Source: Candida dubliniensis CD36
Taxonomy: Eukaryota > Ascomycota > Pichiomycetes > Serinales > Debaryomycetaceae
NCBI RefSeq assembly: GCF_000026945.1
Contig: NC_012861.1
Location: forward strand, 186,001-250,000
Direction of reading: 5' to 3'
DNA length: 64,000 nucleotides
Below the pieces are notes generated by a model. It had not been told where the DNA came from. It ran no database searches and worked only from the letters and a program-made list of their open reading frames with translations. Positions 33,110 to 42,566 of the stretch are shown here, one piece after another. How positions within the stretch are numbered: the stretch's first letter is position 1; each line of letters begins with the position of its first letter. The translations under genes and the position numbers were made by a program.

Positions 33110-33529
33110 ATGACGAAAATGAGTACCGATCCAGCAACCAGTGACACCGAAAGTGACGATCAGGAGCTTTTCAATCCTGGTCCACAAAATGACGAAAGCT
33201 ACTCTTCCAGTGAGGAAAGTGAAAGAAAACTTGAGCCGCTCCTTTCGGTGGCATCTCGACTGCTCAATTCATCACCTCCAGCAAGTCCCAATATGCTGAA
33301 TACATCAGAAGAAATTTCAGAAAACATTGAAGAAGTTGAAAAATTCAAGAGTGATATCTTGCAGATATTTGAGATGTTCGATATTATTCGAAGACGTGAA
33401 CTATACAATGATCCAGACTACAAAGAATATTTCGAGAGCCTTAATTCATTTGACAAAATTCTGAAAAATTTCGTTTTTGGCATGAAAGATACATTACATA
33501 CTAGCCAGTCAGAAGACAGTGAAGAGTAA
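33110..33529 (+). CDS. Unrecognised acidic 139-residue protein
   Basis: A complete open frame starting at the ATG at 33110 (a second in-frame ATG at 33119 is equally possible). The first 75 residues are Ser/Asp/Glu/Pro-rich and look disordered, with many acidic Ser sites (SDTESDD, SSSEESE) suited to casein kinase 2. Residues about 78-128 form a plausible amphipathic helical region (EEVEKFKSDILQIFEMFDIIRRREL, then SLNSFDKILKNFVFGMKD). The tail is again SQSEDSEE. It has no membrane segment or known motif. The layout suggests a small subunit or adaptor binding through its helices, but no family is recognised. Confidence 0.6.
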   Translation: MTKMSTDPATSDTESDDQELFNPGPQNDESYSSSEESERKLEPLLSVASRLLNSSPPASPNMLNTSEEISENIEEVEKFKSDILQIFEMFDIIRRRELYNDPDYKEYFESLNSFDKILKNFVFGMKDTLHTSQSEDSEE

Positions 33530-33913
33530 ATGAATAAATAGCTCTTATCATTATACATAGTTTTTTTTTTTTTTTTTTTTGAACATAAATTATCAAGACT
33601 AGAGTAGAAAACGAAAGCAATAGGACCAGTCTGCATTCTTTAGAACGAAGAAATAGTATCATCTTCGACCTAAACCCGGTTTTATACATACTATGCTGAC
33701 CGAATAATGATTATTTATTGAGGTTTCTTCTTGAACTAATAGCTGAAGAAAATTTACATACACTTATTAAGGTAAAACAATTCTGAAATAAAGACGCGTT
33801 GACATCTCTTGAACAGTTCCTGTTTTTGTTTAAGCAGAAAAAAAAAAACCACAACCACAACCATAAAGAAAAACAAAACATCAATACATATACATCATTC
33901 AATTTGGCCAACA
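33530..33913. other. Intergenic region upstream of TFC8-like gene
   Basis: 384 bases. T20 at 33561-33580, then AT-rich DNA and an ACAACC-rich leader directly before the ATG at 33914. The coding frame of the next gene stays open upstream to 33809 but only from a TTG, so I treat this as untranslated leader. Confidence 0.6.
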
Positions 33914-36046
33914 ATGTCATTGATCAATCCCATTAAAGTGAAACGTGTTAATTTGGCCCAATGTCAAAATAATCCAATTGAATGGTCTGATAACTTACAA
34001 TTATCTTTAAATCTGTACACTGATTTAACTGTATTGGATCCTAAATTACCAGACTATCATCTGATAGTCACTAATAGAGATGATAAAACTGTATTGGAAG
34101 CCAAAGAATTTTTTTCAGAAACAATTCTTTTACATAGTGAATCGATTAATATGCTACCGTTGGGGAGATTTAATAGAGTCATTATTACTGATTCCAATGA
34201 AGGATTGAATCTTATTGCTTCTGAACCAAACATAGTTTTGCAACAATGGACTCCTAATTGTGAAACTTCTCGGGATAATTTACTTGGAGTTTTATTCAAT
34301 TCAGGTGAATTACTAATATTGGGTAGGAAAAATGTCCAACTTCTGAGTTATGTTGTTAGGATTAATGTTTTCAATATTTTGGCTGAAAAATACAATGTTC
34401 AATGTGATTCTGAAAATATGTTTGTTACTACACAAGAGTTTAGAAAGTTGAAAATAAAATATTTTGCATTTAGTAAATACCAAGGAACTTTAGCTTTGAC
34501 TATTGTTGATCATAATAATTCATTATTATTATTCACCATTGATGAAAAGACATTTGCAACAACATTATTATTTGAGAAGCATATAGACGTTAATGTGTTG
34601 AAAATACTATGGTCTATTGGTTATGAACATCTTATTGTCATTGGATTAGATAATTCAATAACATCATATTTAATTAAAGACAATTTTGAGAAGCTGGGGA
34701 TGATACATCCAGCAACACGATTCAAAAATCATTACAACAAATTTGTCATATCCGATGACAAATGTTATCTAATAAGTGCATTCACTGGGAAAATTGTTGT
34801 GTCAGAAATAGGAGACACCAATTATGAATTCAAGCTTGATACATATGCAGCCTGTAATTCAATTGTGTCAGGAATAACAAATGGTGTTTTGACTTTGATT
34901 TTATCTTTTGATACTGGTAAGTTCAAAACAATAAAATTTGACATTGCTTCCAAAGACTTTAGTCAGGTGCCATTGGACAAATCTCTTGTTGCATTTATCA
35001 ATAAGTTACTTTATTCATATCAATTCCAAAGTGATAATGAGCCATCTAAGGGGACATCGGAACCAATGATGAAATTATTTGGTATTAATTCGTTACCCAA
35101 TGGAACTTTAGCTATTTTCTATAAAGTTATATCTGCAAATGTTATTGACTATCGATCTATGGCATTTCTGGATATAAACATACGGTTTTTGAAATTGAGT
35201 GAACCTATTGGTAACGAATACCAAATCTACAATAGAACTTCAATTGCAAAATTTATAGATAATTGCATTGATGATTTCCATAATTTCCCTACAATTAGTA
35301 ATGATCTAAGGTTATTGAGAAAAGATCGAGTTAATAAATTTATTGAGAATTTCAAAGATTTCAAACAACAATATTTGGTTAATAATTATAGTTTTGGTAG
35401 TTCTGATTTACACCCATTGTCAGATTTCGAAACAACACTCAAGAAAAGTTTTGTTGAAAACTCTGATGTGATCCAAGCACAATATTGTTATATTTTAGCT
35501 ACTTTCATTGAAACTGGATTGAAACCTGTCTCATCCGAGAAACTCATTGAAGTAGATGTCATACTAAAAGAAATCCAAGATTATAAAAAATCAATTGAAA
35601 ATTCAATTATCATATATTTAAGAAAATTGATTTTGGGATTTTATAATGACAAAACTGTTACCGATGAATACGGTAAATTTTCATTAATCACTATGTTGAA
35701 ACAACTTCGCAAATTAAATGACATTACCGAATTTAATATATCTGAATCAGCAGAGGTGACTATTAAAACAAAGTACTATTCAGAAACATTTCAAGTGAGT
35801 GTTAATGATATTGATGATGATGATGATGATTCTAGTAACCGTCATATCGTATCTACCCTGGGTCATGGGTGGACACAATGTCAACTAACCAATATTCCCT
35901 TATTACAAATGAATAACAAGACAGATGAAAGAGCACAGTTTCGATATGTTATTAGGAATGACGAATTTGGTGAATTAGTTAACACATTGTTGGATACAAT
36001 AGATTTTTGTTACATTACGGGGAATAAGATTTATCCATTGAAATGA
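33914..36046 (+). CDS. TFC8: TFIIIC subunit, Tfc8-like (beta-propeller with C-terminal TFIIIC zinc-finger-like end)
   Basis: 710 residues from the ATG at 33914 (MSLINPIKVKR). The N-terminal two-thirds show repeated short beta-rich units, as in the TFIIIC delta/WD-type propeller (DNLLGVLFNSGELLILGRKNVQLL near 115). The end, GHGWTQCQLTNIPLL followed by FCYITGNKIYPLK, resembles the putative zinc finger at the C-terminus of TFIIIC 60-90 kDa subunits, with some ligand positions replaced. Tfc8 belongs to the box-B-binding tauB part of TFIIIC, which promotes tRNA gene transcription. Sequence divergence is high in this family, so the call rests on architecture and the C-terminal motif. Confidence 0.6.
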   Translation: MSLINPIKVKRVNLAQCQNNPIEWSDNLQLSLNLYTDLTVLDPKLPDYHLIVTNRDDKTVLEAKEFFSETILLHSESINMLPLGRFNRVIITDSNEGLNLIASEPNIVLQQWTPNCETSRDNLLGVLFNSGELLILGRKNVQLLSYVVRINVFNILAEKYNVQCDSENMFVTTQEFRKLKIKYFAFSKYQGTLALTIVDHNNSLLLFTIDEKTFATTLLFEKHIDVNVLKILWSIGYEHLIVIGLDNSITSYLIKDNFEKLGMIHPATRFKNHYNKFVISDDKCYLISAFTGKIVVSEIGDTNYEFKLDTYAACNSIVSGITNGVLTLILSFDTGKFKTIKFDIASKDFSQVPLDKSLVAFINKLLYSYQFQSDNEPSKGTSEPMMKLFGINSLPNGTLAIFYKVISANVIDYRSMAFLDINIRFLKLSEPIGNEYQIYNRTSIAKFIDNCIDDFHNFPTISNDLRLLRKDRVNKFIENFKDFKQQYLVNNYSFGSSDLHPLSDFETTLKKSFVENSDVIQAQYCYILATFIETGLKPVSSEKLIEVDVILKEIQDYKKSIENSIIIYLRKLILGFYNDKTVTDEYGKFSLITMLKQLRKLNDITEFNISESAEVTIKTKYYSETFQVSVNDIDDDDDDSSNRHIVSTLGHGWTQCQLTNIPLLQMNNKTDERAQFRYVIRNDEFGELVNTLLDTIDFCYITGNKIYPLK

Positions 36047-37003
36047 TTGATAGGATATTAATTGATTACTAGATGGTTAACAGTTTATAAAAAAAGCAAT
36101 ACTGTATCTTACTTTTGGTGCCTGTTTATTTTGTTGAATAACCGTGAAATGACGCGGAATGGAGAAGATGGTTATTATCACAAGTTAAATTAGAGATAAT
36201 AGAAGTGGTTGCTATTATTGCTTATAATTACAACTAGAATATATAGAACTGCCCTTACAACAGCTTTCATTTCTGATCATTCCAGTTAACACCTACTCAA
36301 AGCCTCAACGATCTCTCCAAACACACCAAATCTCAAACTCAGTAATCTCAAACTTGCTACTAATATCATCTCATCTCGGTAATGTGTTAATTGGCAAGCG
36401 TCAACCTTCATGATATAACCTATCGGGCCTTCAAGTCCGAACATTTTTCCCCTCATTGTAGGGCAAATTTACCACAGAAGTCAATATGCAGAGTCAACCT
36501 TTACTTTTTCTTGACTTCGCATTTGGGTATTACAAAAGAAGTCAAAAAAAAAAAGTATGGGGGTTACAAACCCTCATCATCCTTTTTGACTACTTTCTGT
36601 GGTTTTTTTTTTTTTTTCTTTCTTAGATTCTTGTTTATCTATTGTTTGCCTTACAAATTATAAACGCCACCATTCCTTGCGGCAGTTTTTTTATTATGTG
36701 GATTAGTTTGATGCCATTCTTGTTCCTGTTCGATGTGAGATGTGTTTAAGGAAAACACAAAATGAGGGATATATTTCAAGTGCTTCCTTTTTTTTTTGTT
36801 TTGTTTTGTTTTGTTTGGTTATCTTATTAATAATTTCCATCTTCAAACCATGCCATTGTGTGTGAGCAAATATATATATATATAGAGAGAGAGAGAATAG
36901 TTGAAGAAGTTAAAAAAAGTATTCAATTAATTTAATTTAATTAATTGGATATTTCAATACAGTTTTTTAAGTTGTCCCTTTTTTTTTTGTTTTGGACTTC
37001 AAC
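36047..37003. other. Intergenic region TFC8-CHA1 (CHA1 promoter)
   Basis: 957 bases. It holds a CGG-N10-CCG palindrome (36424-36439), three copies of GAAGTCAA in both orientations (36477-36545), a 21-base hairpin-forming palindrome (36557-36577), a TTTTG pentamer repeat (about 36796-36816), and TA then GA dinucleotide runs (36870-36896). A 90-codon open frame at 36391-36663 covers these sites and ends in homopolymers; I do not consider it coding. Confidence 0.6.
36424..36439. promoter_or_regulatory. CGG-N10-CCG zinc-cluster site upstream of CHA1
   Basis: CGG and CCG half-sites separated by ten bases, the spacing bound by the proline regulator Put3 in S. cerevisiae, about 565 bases upstream of the CHA1 ATG. 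CHA1 in S. cerevisiae is induced by serine/threonine through the Zn2Cys6 factor Cha4. A regulator of this family acting here is an inference. Confidence 0.45.
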
Positions 37004-38065
37004 ATGTCAACTTCAATGGATTTGCAGCCATACACAAAATTATCTCAACCATATATTAAAACTTCATTAACTGAAGTAACAAATTTATTACCTACAAAAC
37101 CACCATGTCGTATATTTTTTAAAAATGAATTAGAACAACCATCAGGGAGTTTTAAATTAAGAGGAATTGGTCATTTAGTCCATAAATCAATTGAAAATGC
37201 CATTAAATCCCATCTGAATAAAATTATTCATGTATTTGCTTCAAGTGGTGGTAATGCTGGTTTAGCAGCAGCTTATCTGGCTCAATTTTATAAAGTTAAA
37301 TGTACTGTTGTATTACCAATAATTTCAAAACCAATAGTACAAGAAAAATTGAAATCTTATGGTGCGAAAATTATTTTATTTGGAAATACTATTAATGAAG
37401 CTGATCAACATTTAAAAAATTTAATGAATTTGATTGATTTAAATTCAATTTATCCAGTTTATTGTCATCCTTTTAATAATCCATTGATATGGAATGGTCA
37501 TTCTTCATTAGTTGATGAAGTGATTCAACAATTGGGTTTTAAAGATAAAAATTTTTTAAAAGGAATGGTTTGTTCTTTTGGAGGTGGTGGATTATATAAT
37601 GGTATATATCAAGGTATGGTTAATAATCAAATTAATGGAGATATTTTACTTATTGAAACACTTCAGGCACCAACATTAACTCAATCATTAGAAGCTGATC
37701 AAGTCATTACTTTGAAATCTGTCAATTCACTTGCAACTTCATTGGCTTGTTCTTATACTACTGAACAATCATTGAAATACTATAAAGATCAAAATTTGGT
37801 TAAATCTCAAGTGGAACTTATTGATGATATAGATTCATTAAGAGCTTGTGTTGCTTTTGAAAAATGTTTTGGTAAAGTTGTTGAACCAGCTTGTGGAGCA
37901 GCAATGGCAGTTGTATATAACAAAATTGATTTGTTGTACAAAAATTTTAAACATTTGCAACCAGATGATATTGTTGTTATTGTTGTATGTGGTGGTTCAT
38001 GTACCACAGGTTCTGATCTTAAAGGGTTTGAGAAAATGATACAGAAATCAGAAATTAAATTATAG
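37004..38065 (+). CDS. CHA1: Catabolic L-serine/L-threonine dehydratase
   Basis: 353 residues from the ATG at 37004; upstream in-frame sequence begins only with TTG. It is a fold-type II PLP enzyme. The Schiff-base lysine is Lys51 in PSGSFKLRG, the substrate loop is ASSGGNAGLAA (about 84-94), and the phosphate-binding glycine loop is SFGGGGLYNG. CGGSC near the end closes the cofactor site. It deaminates serine to pyruvate and threonine to 2-oxobutyrate so that they can be used as nitrogen source. Length and absence of an ACT domain separate it from the biosynthetic Ilv1. A (TA)n tract follows the stop codon. Confidence 0.93.
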   Translation: MSTSMDLQPYTKLSQPYIKTSLTEVTNLLPTKPPCRIFFKNELEQPSGSFKLRGIGHLVHKSIENAIKSHLNKIIHVFASSGGNAGLAAAYLAQFYKVKCTVVLPIISKPIVQEKLKSYGAKIILFGNTINEADQHLKNLMNLIDLNSIYPVYCHPFNNPLIWNGHSSLVDEVIQQLGFKDKNFLKGMVCSFGGGGLYNGIYQGMVNNQINGDILLIETLQAPTLTQSLEADQVITLKSVNSLATSLACSYTTEQSLKYYKDQNLVKSQVELIDDIDSLRACVAFEKCFGKVVEPACGAAMAVVYNKIDLLYKNFKHLQPDDIVVIVVCGGSCTTGSDLKGFEKMIQKSEIKL

Positions 38066-38185
38066 AGTATATATATATATATATATATATATGAGTTTTG
38101 TTTGTCGTTTTTCAAATATAGGTTAGTAAGTGTTTTTTTATGTTGGTGATGATGGATCAAAAAAAAATCAAAAAAAAAAAAATAA

Positions 38186-38301
38186 TGAAGGGTGCGAGAT
38201 TCGAACTCGCGCGGTCAACTGACCAACAGATTACTCTGGTAAAGAAGGATTTGAACCTTCACCTTAAGTCTGTCACCTTAGACCAACTCGGTCAACCCTC
38301 C
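38186..38301 (-). tRNA. tL(UAA): tRNA-Leu(UAA), interrupted by a 31-base intron
   Basis: The acceptor arms GGAGGGT (38301-38295) and ACCCTTC (38193-38187) pair with one G-U. The D arm is ACC...GGT. The anticodon arm is ACAGA-CTTAAG / A-TCTGT with anticodon TAA at 38266-38264. There is a long variable arm as in leucine tRNAs, and the T arm is GCGAG-TTCGAAT-CTCGC. The sequence closely follows S. cerevisiae tRNA-Leu(UAA). The spliced length is 85 nt. A T-rich stretch follows at once on the minus strand, serving as Pol III terminator. Confidence 0.95.
38232..38262 (-). other. Intron of tRNA-Leu(UAA), with T-arm-like hairpin
   Basis: 31 bases inserted one base 3' of the anticodon (after position 37), the canonical site for nuclear tRNA introns. 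It contains GAAGGTTCAAATCCTTC (38260-38244), a perfect 5-bp stem with a seven-base TTCAAAT loop that copies a T arm and contains a B-box-like GGTTCAAATCC. Confidence 0.9.
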
Positions 38302-38635
38302 CAATTTGATGTCAAAAAAATCATGCCACTTTTATAGATTAAACCTATTATGATTCATTATCATATTCATCTGAGATTGTGCTTATTCTAGGTCAAAATA
38401 ATCATCTAAATCTATAAATACCTTATTTGTAGTCATTTTACTAGTTTCGTGATAGCTTGGTTGGTTGGTTGGTTAGTTAGTAAGATGGTTAGTAAGATGG
38501 TTTAATAATCCATATTTTTTTAAAATAAATTTGTTGTAAAAATGACACCAAAAAAAGGACGGAACGCTTTAAAAAAAAAAAAAATAAGAGAAACAAAAAC
38601 TTATCTATTAGAATAACCCCTATAAACAAAACAAA
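38302..38635. other. Intergenic region between tRNA-Leu and MNN24 3' end
   Basis: 334 bases, AT-rich. It contains direct repeats of GGTTGGTTGGTTGG / GTTAGTAAGATG (about 38459-38500) and A-runs near 38571-38584. It covers the 5' flank of the tRNA and the 3' region of MNN24. Confidence 0.6.
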
Positions 38636-40756
38636 TCATGAAATTTGTAAAAATTCAATATGCTTTTCAATTGCTGTACAAACGTCGGTTCTAGTCTTAG
38701 TTCCAACAACAGGTATACCAGTAAGATCAATTAATGGTTCTTCACAAAAACACCAATGAATATTTTTCATAATATTCCATTCAAAATCATACCCACCTAA
38801 TTCTTTTTTTAATTCATTACCATATAATCGTCTTTTATCACCTTCTAAAGTGATTGGTCCTCTATTTTCATTATAACCATGTAAAAATAAACTTTCAATA
38901 TAATATTTTGGCCAATTGGCATGTAAAAAAAATAATGATGATGATTGAAATAAATGGAAATCATAATTGGAACAAGTATTATCTTCATCATTATTAGCGT
39001 ATTTTTCTGGTAATGGTGAATTATAATTGATTTTATTATTTTTAGGAGTTGGAGTTGTTGTCAAATAATAATCTATAATTGGATCATATTGACCCATTCC
39101 ATAAAATTCATGTTTTTTGGTATCATCATTAATAGGACCAAATTCTCGATTGAATTCAGCTACTTGATAATAAGGTAAATCTAATTTATGAGCAGCAGCA
39201 ATAAATGTTTCCTTATCACCTTCACCAGCTGCTCCTTGACTAAATAATGGATAAAAATAATCTGGTCCATAATAATTATAATACATGGCTAATATTAATG
39301 TTTGAAAATGGATTTTTTTATTTATTAATAATTGTCCAGTTTCAGAACTAGCTTCAGGAATTGATCCTTTACAATCATGATAAGAATAATACATTGAATC
39401 AGTATATTTCCCTCTTTCATCTCCATCAATGTAAGAATTTCTTACTTTGAATTTAGGATCAACATCAATATCAGCAATGGTATAATAATGGGGTGAAGTT
39501 GAACGTCTCCATAAATCTGGCCATACAACTAGATGTTTAATAGTGAATGGTGCATTAGTAAATAAAACATCAGGGTTTTTAATGGGGATATTATCAGCAT
39601 CAAGATATAAAATTTTTTCAAATGATGATATTAAAAGAGCAATATTTTTCAATTGGAATCCACTAATTTTATCAACAAATGATTTAGGTAAATAATCGGT
39701 CATTAATTTACATTTCCCATTTAAAGTTGGTAAAACTCGATCACAAAATTGAATATCATAATCTTTCTTATAAGGTATGATTACTTCTACAGGTAATCGT
39801 GAACCATTTTCTCGAAGTATTTTAATTGATAAAAGTACCAATTGATTATATTTCCCTCCACCCAAATAAACAATCCCATCACCTTTCATAAAATTATTAA
39901 ACTTATTAAATTTGAATAAATCTTCAGGCCAATCTTTCATCATTATTTCTAGAAATTTCGTATGAGATTTTTTCAATGCTGATACTTCATCATCATTTAA
40001 TGTCAAATACATTGATAAAAATTCTTTATTTCTAATCAATTCATCCTTGTATTGTTCACGTAAATGTCCACCATACAAAGGTATTTTACCATCACGATGA
40101 ATTAATCGTTCAATATTATATCGTTTCATATTTTCTGGCAGTATTTTATTTCGTAATTCATAATATTTCACTATTTTATCACCATTTGGATAATGATTAT
40201 TATTATTTATTGGATTCAATTCTGGTTTACAATCTTGAATAGTTTTAATCAATTCAACGAAAAATTTTTGGAAACTTTGAATAAAATGATTTTCCATTTT
40301 ATATTGTTCGACAAATGAATGACTTAATTGTAATTCATTTTGTTGATTAAGAGCTTTAATTAATTTTTTATAATTATATCCATCAATTAAATTCAAATCA
40401 TAATCAGATTTGGTTTGAAAATTTGAATGCAAAAAATTCCAAAAATGTTCAGTAGTATCAGCATCTTTAGATTTTTCAAGTAAATAATGTTTTTGAACGA
40501 AAACTAAATTTGAATCAAAATCATGATGATATCCAACGAGTGAATAAATTTCTCCTTCCTCATCTCTTAATACCGATTCTTTAGATGATAACGCCAATCT
40601 TAAATCAGTGAATTTGTTGATAATATGACGTGATGAAGAAAACCATGGAGACAAAGTAGACCGTTGAAAAGCAGCCAATATATTTATTAGTGTTATTAGA
40701 AGTAGAGACACAAGTATAAGACGAATAGTCTTTGATGATCCTGGGAAAGAAATCAT
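38636..40756 (-). CDS. MNN24: Golgi alpha-1,2-mannosyltransferase, MNN2/MNN5 family
   Basis: 706 residues from the ATG at 40756. It is a type II membrane protein: short cytosolic tail, single membrane anchor at about 11-30 (RLILVSLLLITLINILAAF), then a lumenal catalytic domain. GDGIVYLGGGKYNQLVLLSIKILRENG and the DxD-type metal motif in EKILYLDADNIPIKNP are hallmarks of the Mnn2/Mnn5 group, which starts side branches on outer-chain N-mannan. C. albicans has six such paralogues; the symbol MNN24 comes from remembered gene order and would need paralogue comparison. Enzyme class is secure. Confidence 0.85.
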   Translation of the reverse strand: MISFPGSSKTIRLILVSLLLITLINILAAFQRSTLSPWFSSSRHIINKFTDLRLALSSKESVLRDEEGEIYSLVGYHHDFDSNLVFVQKHYLLEKSKDADTTEHFWNFLHSNFQTKSDYDLNLIDGYNYKKLIKALNQQNELQLSHSFVEQYKMENHFIQSFQKFFVELIKTIQDCKPELNPINNNNHYPNGDKIVKYYELRNKILPENMKRYNIERLIHRDGKIPLYGGHLREQYKDELIRNKEFLSMYLTLNDDEVSALKKSHTKFLEIMMKDWPEDLFKFNKFNNFMKGDGIVYLGGGKYNQLVLLSIKILRENGSRLPVEVIIPYKKDYDIQFCDRVLPTLNGKCKLMTDYLPKSFVDKISGFQLKNIALLISSFEKILYLDADNIPIKNPDVLFTNAPFTIKHLVVWPDLWRRSTSPHYYTIADIDVDPKFKVRNSYIDGDERGKYTDSMYYSYHDCKGSIPEASSETGQLLINKKIHFQTLILAMYYNYYGPDYFYPLFSQGAAGEGDKETFIAAAHKLDLPYYQVAEFNREFGPINDDTKKHEFYGMGQYDPIIDYYLTTTPTPKNNKINYNSPLPEKYANNDEDNTCSNYDFHLFQSSSLFFLHANWPKYYIESLFLHGYNENRGPITLEGDKRRLYGNELKKELGGYDFEWNIMKNIHWCFCEEPLIDLTGIPVVGTKTRTDVCTAIEKHIEFLQIS

Positions 40757-42566
40757 TTTCAACTCCGTCAGATTAGGGATTTGGTGGTGGTTGTGGTGGT
40801 TGTGGTTGTGGTAGTAATAGTAGTAAACCAGTGAATACGTGAATAGGCGATATTATGATTATCACGATGGAAACTTTAATCGATAAAAAGTCAAAAATAG
40901 AAGAATTTAGAATCTCTTTATTTTAAGAAGAATCAAATGAAATGTATCTGCAAAACAAGAATAGTAAAAGAAAAAAAAAAAAAAAAGGTCGAGAATTAGA
41001 AATAAAATTTCATTCAAATATTCCAATAATGAAAACTTAAGAAGTTTATTTAATCTTCAATCTTCAATCTTGTTAATCGAAATCAACAAAGAAACAATAA
41101 AAATTTTTGTCAATGAAGTAAAATGAATTGAAGTGAAGTTTTATATTTAGGTTTTGCAGATATTAATAGTATTGTATTGTATTGTATTGTATTGTGATAT
41201 ATATTGGTACTGAGAAAGGGGGACGAAGAAGCACAAAAAAACAAAAAAAATCTCAACAACAATCAATCAAAAACGTGTAAGAACAACAATACTGCAAACA
41301 AAAAAAAAAGAAAAAAGAGAATTTTAGTTTGTAGTTTTTTTTTCTTTTTAATCACTCAGTCATACATTATTAAATAGCCTCCACATCCATAAAGAGCCTT
41401 CCAATTGTTTGTTATTCTTTTTTTTTTTAAAAACATTTATTATAAAACCAGATCAGAATCTCTTGTTTGATTGGCACTAATACTACTAAGGGACTTGGTG
41501 ATGTTGACGACACAAAATTTACACAAATGTCAACGTCCCGAGGCATAAAAAAAAGAACTAAAGATTATAAATTTCAAATCATTGGTAGCTTTGCGTCACT
41601 TTGCGCTTACAACTAGCCTTTAATAAAATGGAGGAAATTGACAGATTACAATGAGATAGTATATATTAGTCTCTATAACCAGGTAATTGGTTTACACGGA
41701 TAAATCTATTTACTATTACCAGAAAATCGTCTATGTCTTGACGACTATTTCCAAGATTTGAGTTGCTTCGATCGTTTCTGCCTGATTCAGCCTTGGTGTT
41801 GATATGTTTGTGAATGTAGAAAACTAACAAATATATCGAAATCAAGAGCTTATTATATTAAAGGAATTCATATTTACTTAGGTAACAATCGGTTTATTGT
41901 CGGATGGAAAACCATACTACAATCTCGATCAATAAAATTTATCGATCGGTGGTGGTTAAGTCAACTCCATGAAATAGATTTCACCAGACAGCCAATTGCA
42001 ACTAAGCATCCTCATATTCAATTAAGTACACGAAATCCCGTTTCAAAGCTGATTTTACTTTATATATACTTAAGATCTGTAATATCATAATTACTGTTGA
42101 CATTAGAAATGAGTGCGCCCCCCCCCATTGAGGGAATAATATTATTTAGCTGGTGACTACGTAATCGCTTATTTAACATATACTGCATACAAGGTATTGA
42201 TCACGTTTACACACCTTCGCCACCACCACCCACTACCTCCGCTTTGTCAGTAAGAAGGTAGTGTGATTTGTGCCAAAAAAACAAACAAACAACAAACAAG
42301 AAAGAGTGTAAAATTTTAGTGAGTGAGATTGCTTATAGTATTATATTATACACACCAAAAATAAAGAAGGAAATGTTAGTAGTTGTGGTAGTAGTAGTGA
42401 TATAGAATCATCTCTTATCAGTACTATTATTTTATTTTATTTTATTTTATTGATTTCCCTTTGTTCCTTCCCCTTATTTCTATTTGCATATTTGCATATC
42501 TGCATTTTCATTTTCTTTTTTTTTAAAAAATTTACTACTGATTTCCCATATTTCCCTCTACAGATA
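40757..42566. other. Divergent intergenic region MNN24-SNX41
   Basis: 1.8 kb with no supported gene. It holds GGTTGTG repeats (40786-40812), A-runs (40973-40986, 41300-41308), five GTATT units (41173-41196), a 23-base imperfect palindrome (41926-41948), a C8 run near 42119 and a TTTTA repeat (42428-42450). The SNX41 frame is open upstream of its ATG only from a TTG. Confidence 0.6.

Noticed and set aside
36391..36663. 90-codon open frame upstream of CHA1
   Set aside because: It covers palindromes and ends in Lys/Phe from homopolymers; no sign of selection as protein.
38206..38262. Two separate tRNA genes at this site
   Set aside because: The two T-arm-like sequences first suggest two genes, but only one acceptor stem exists; the inner copy lies in the intron.
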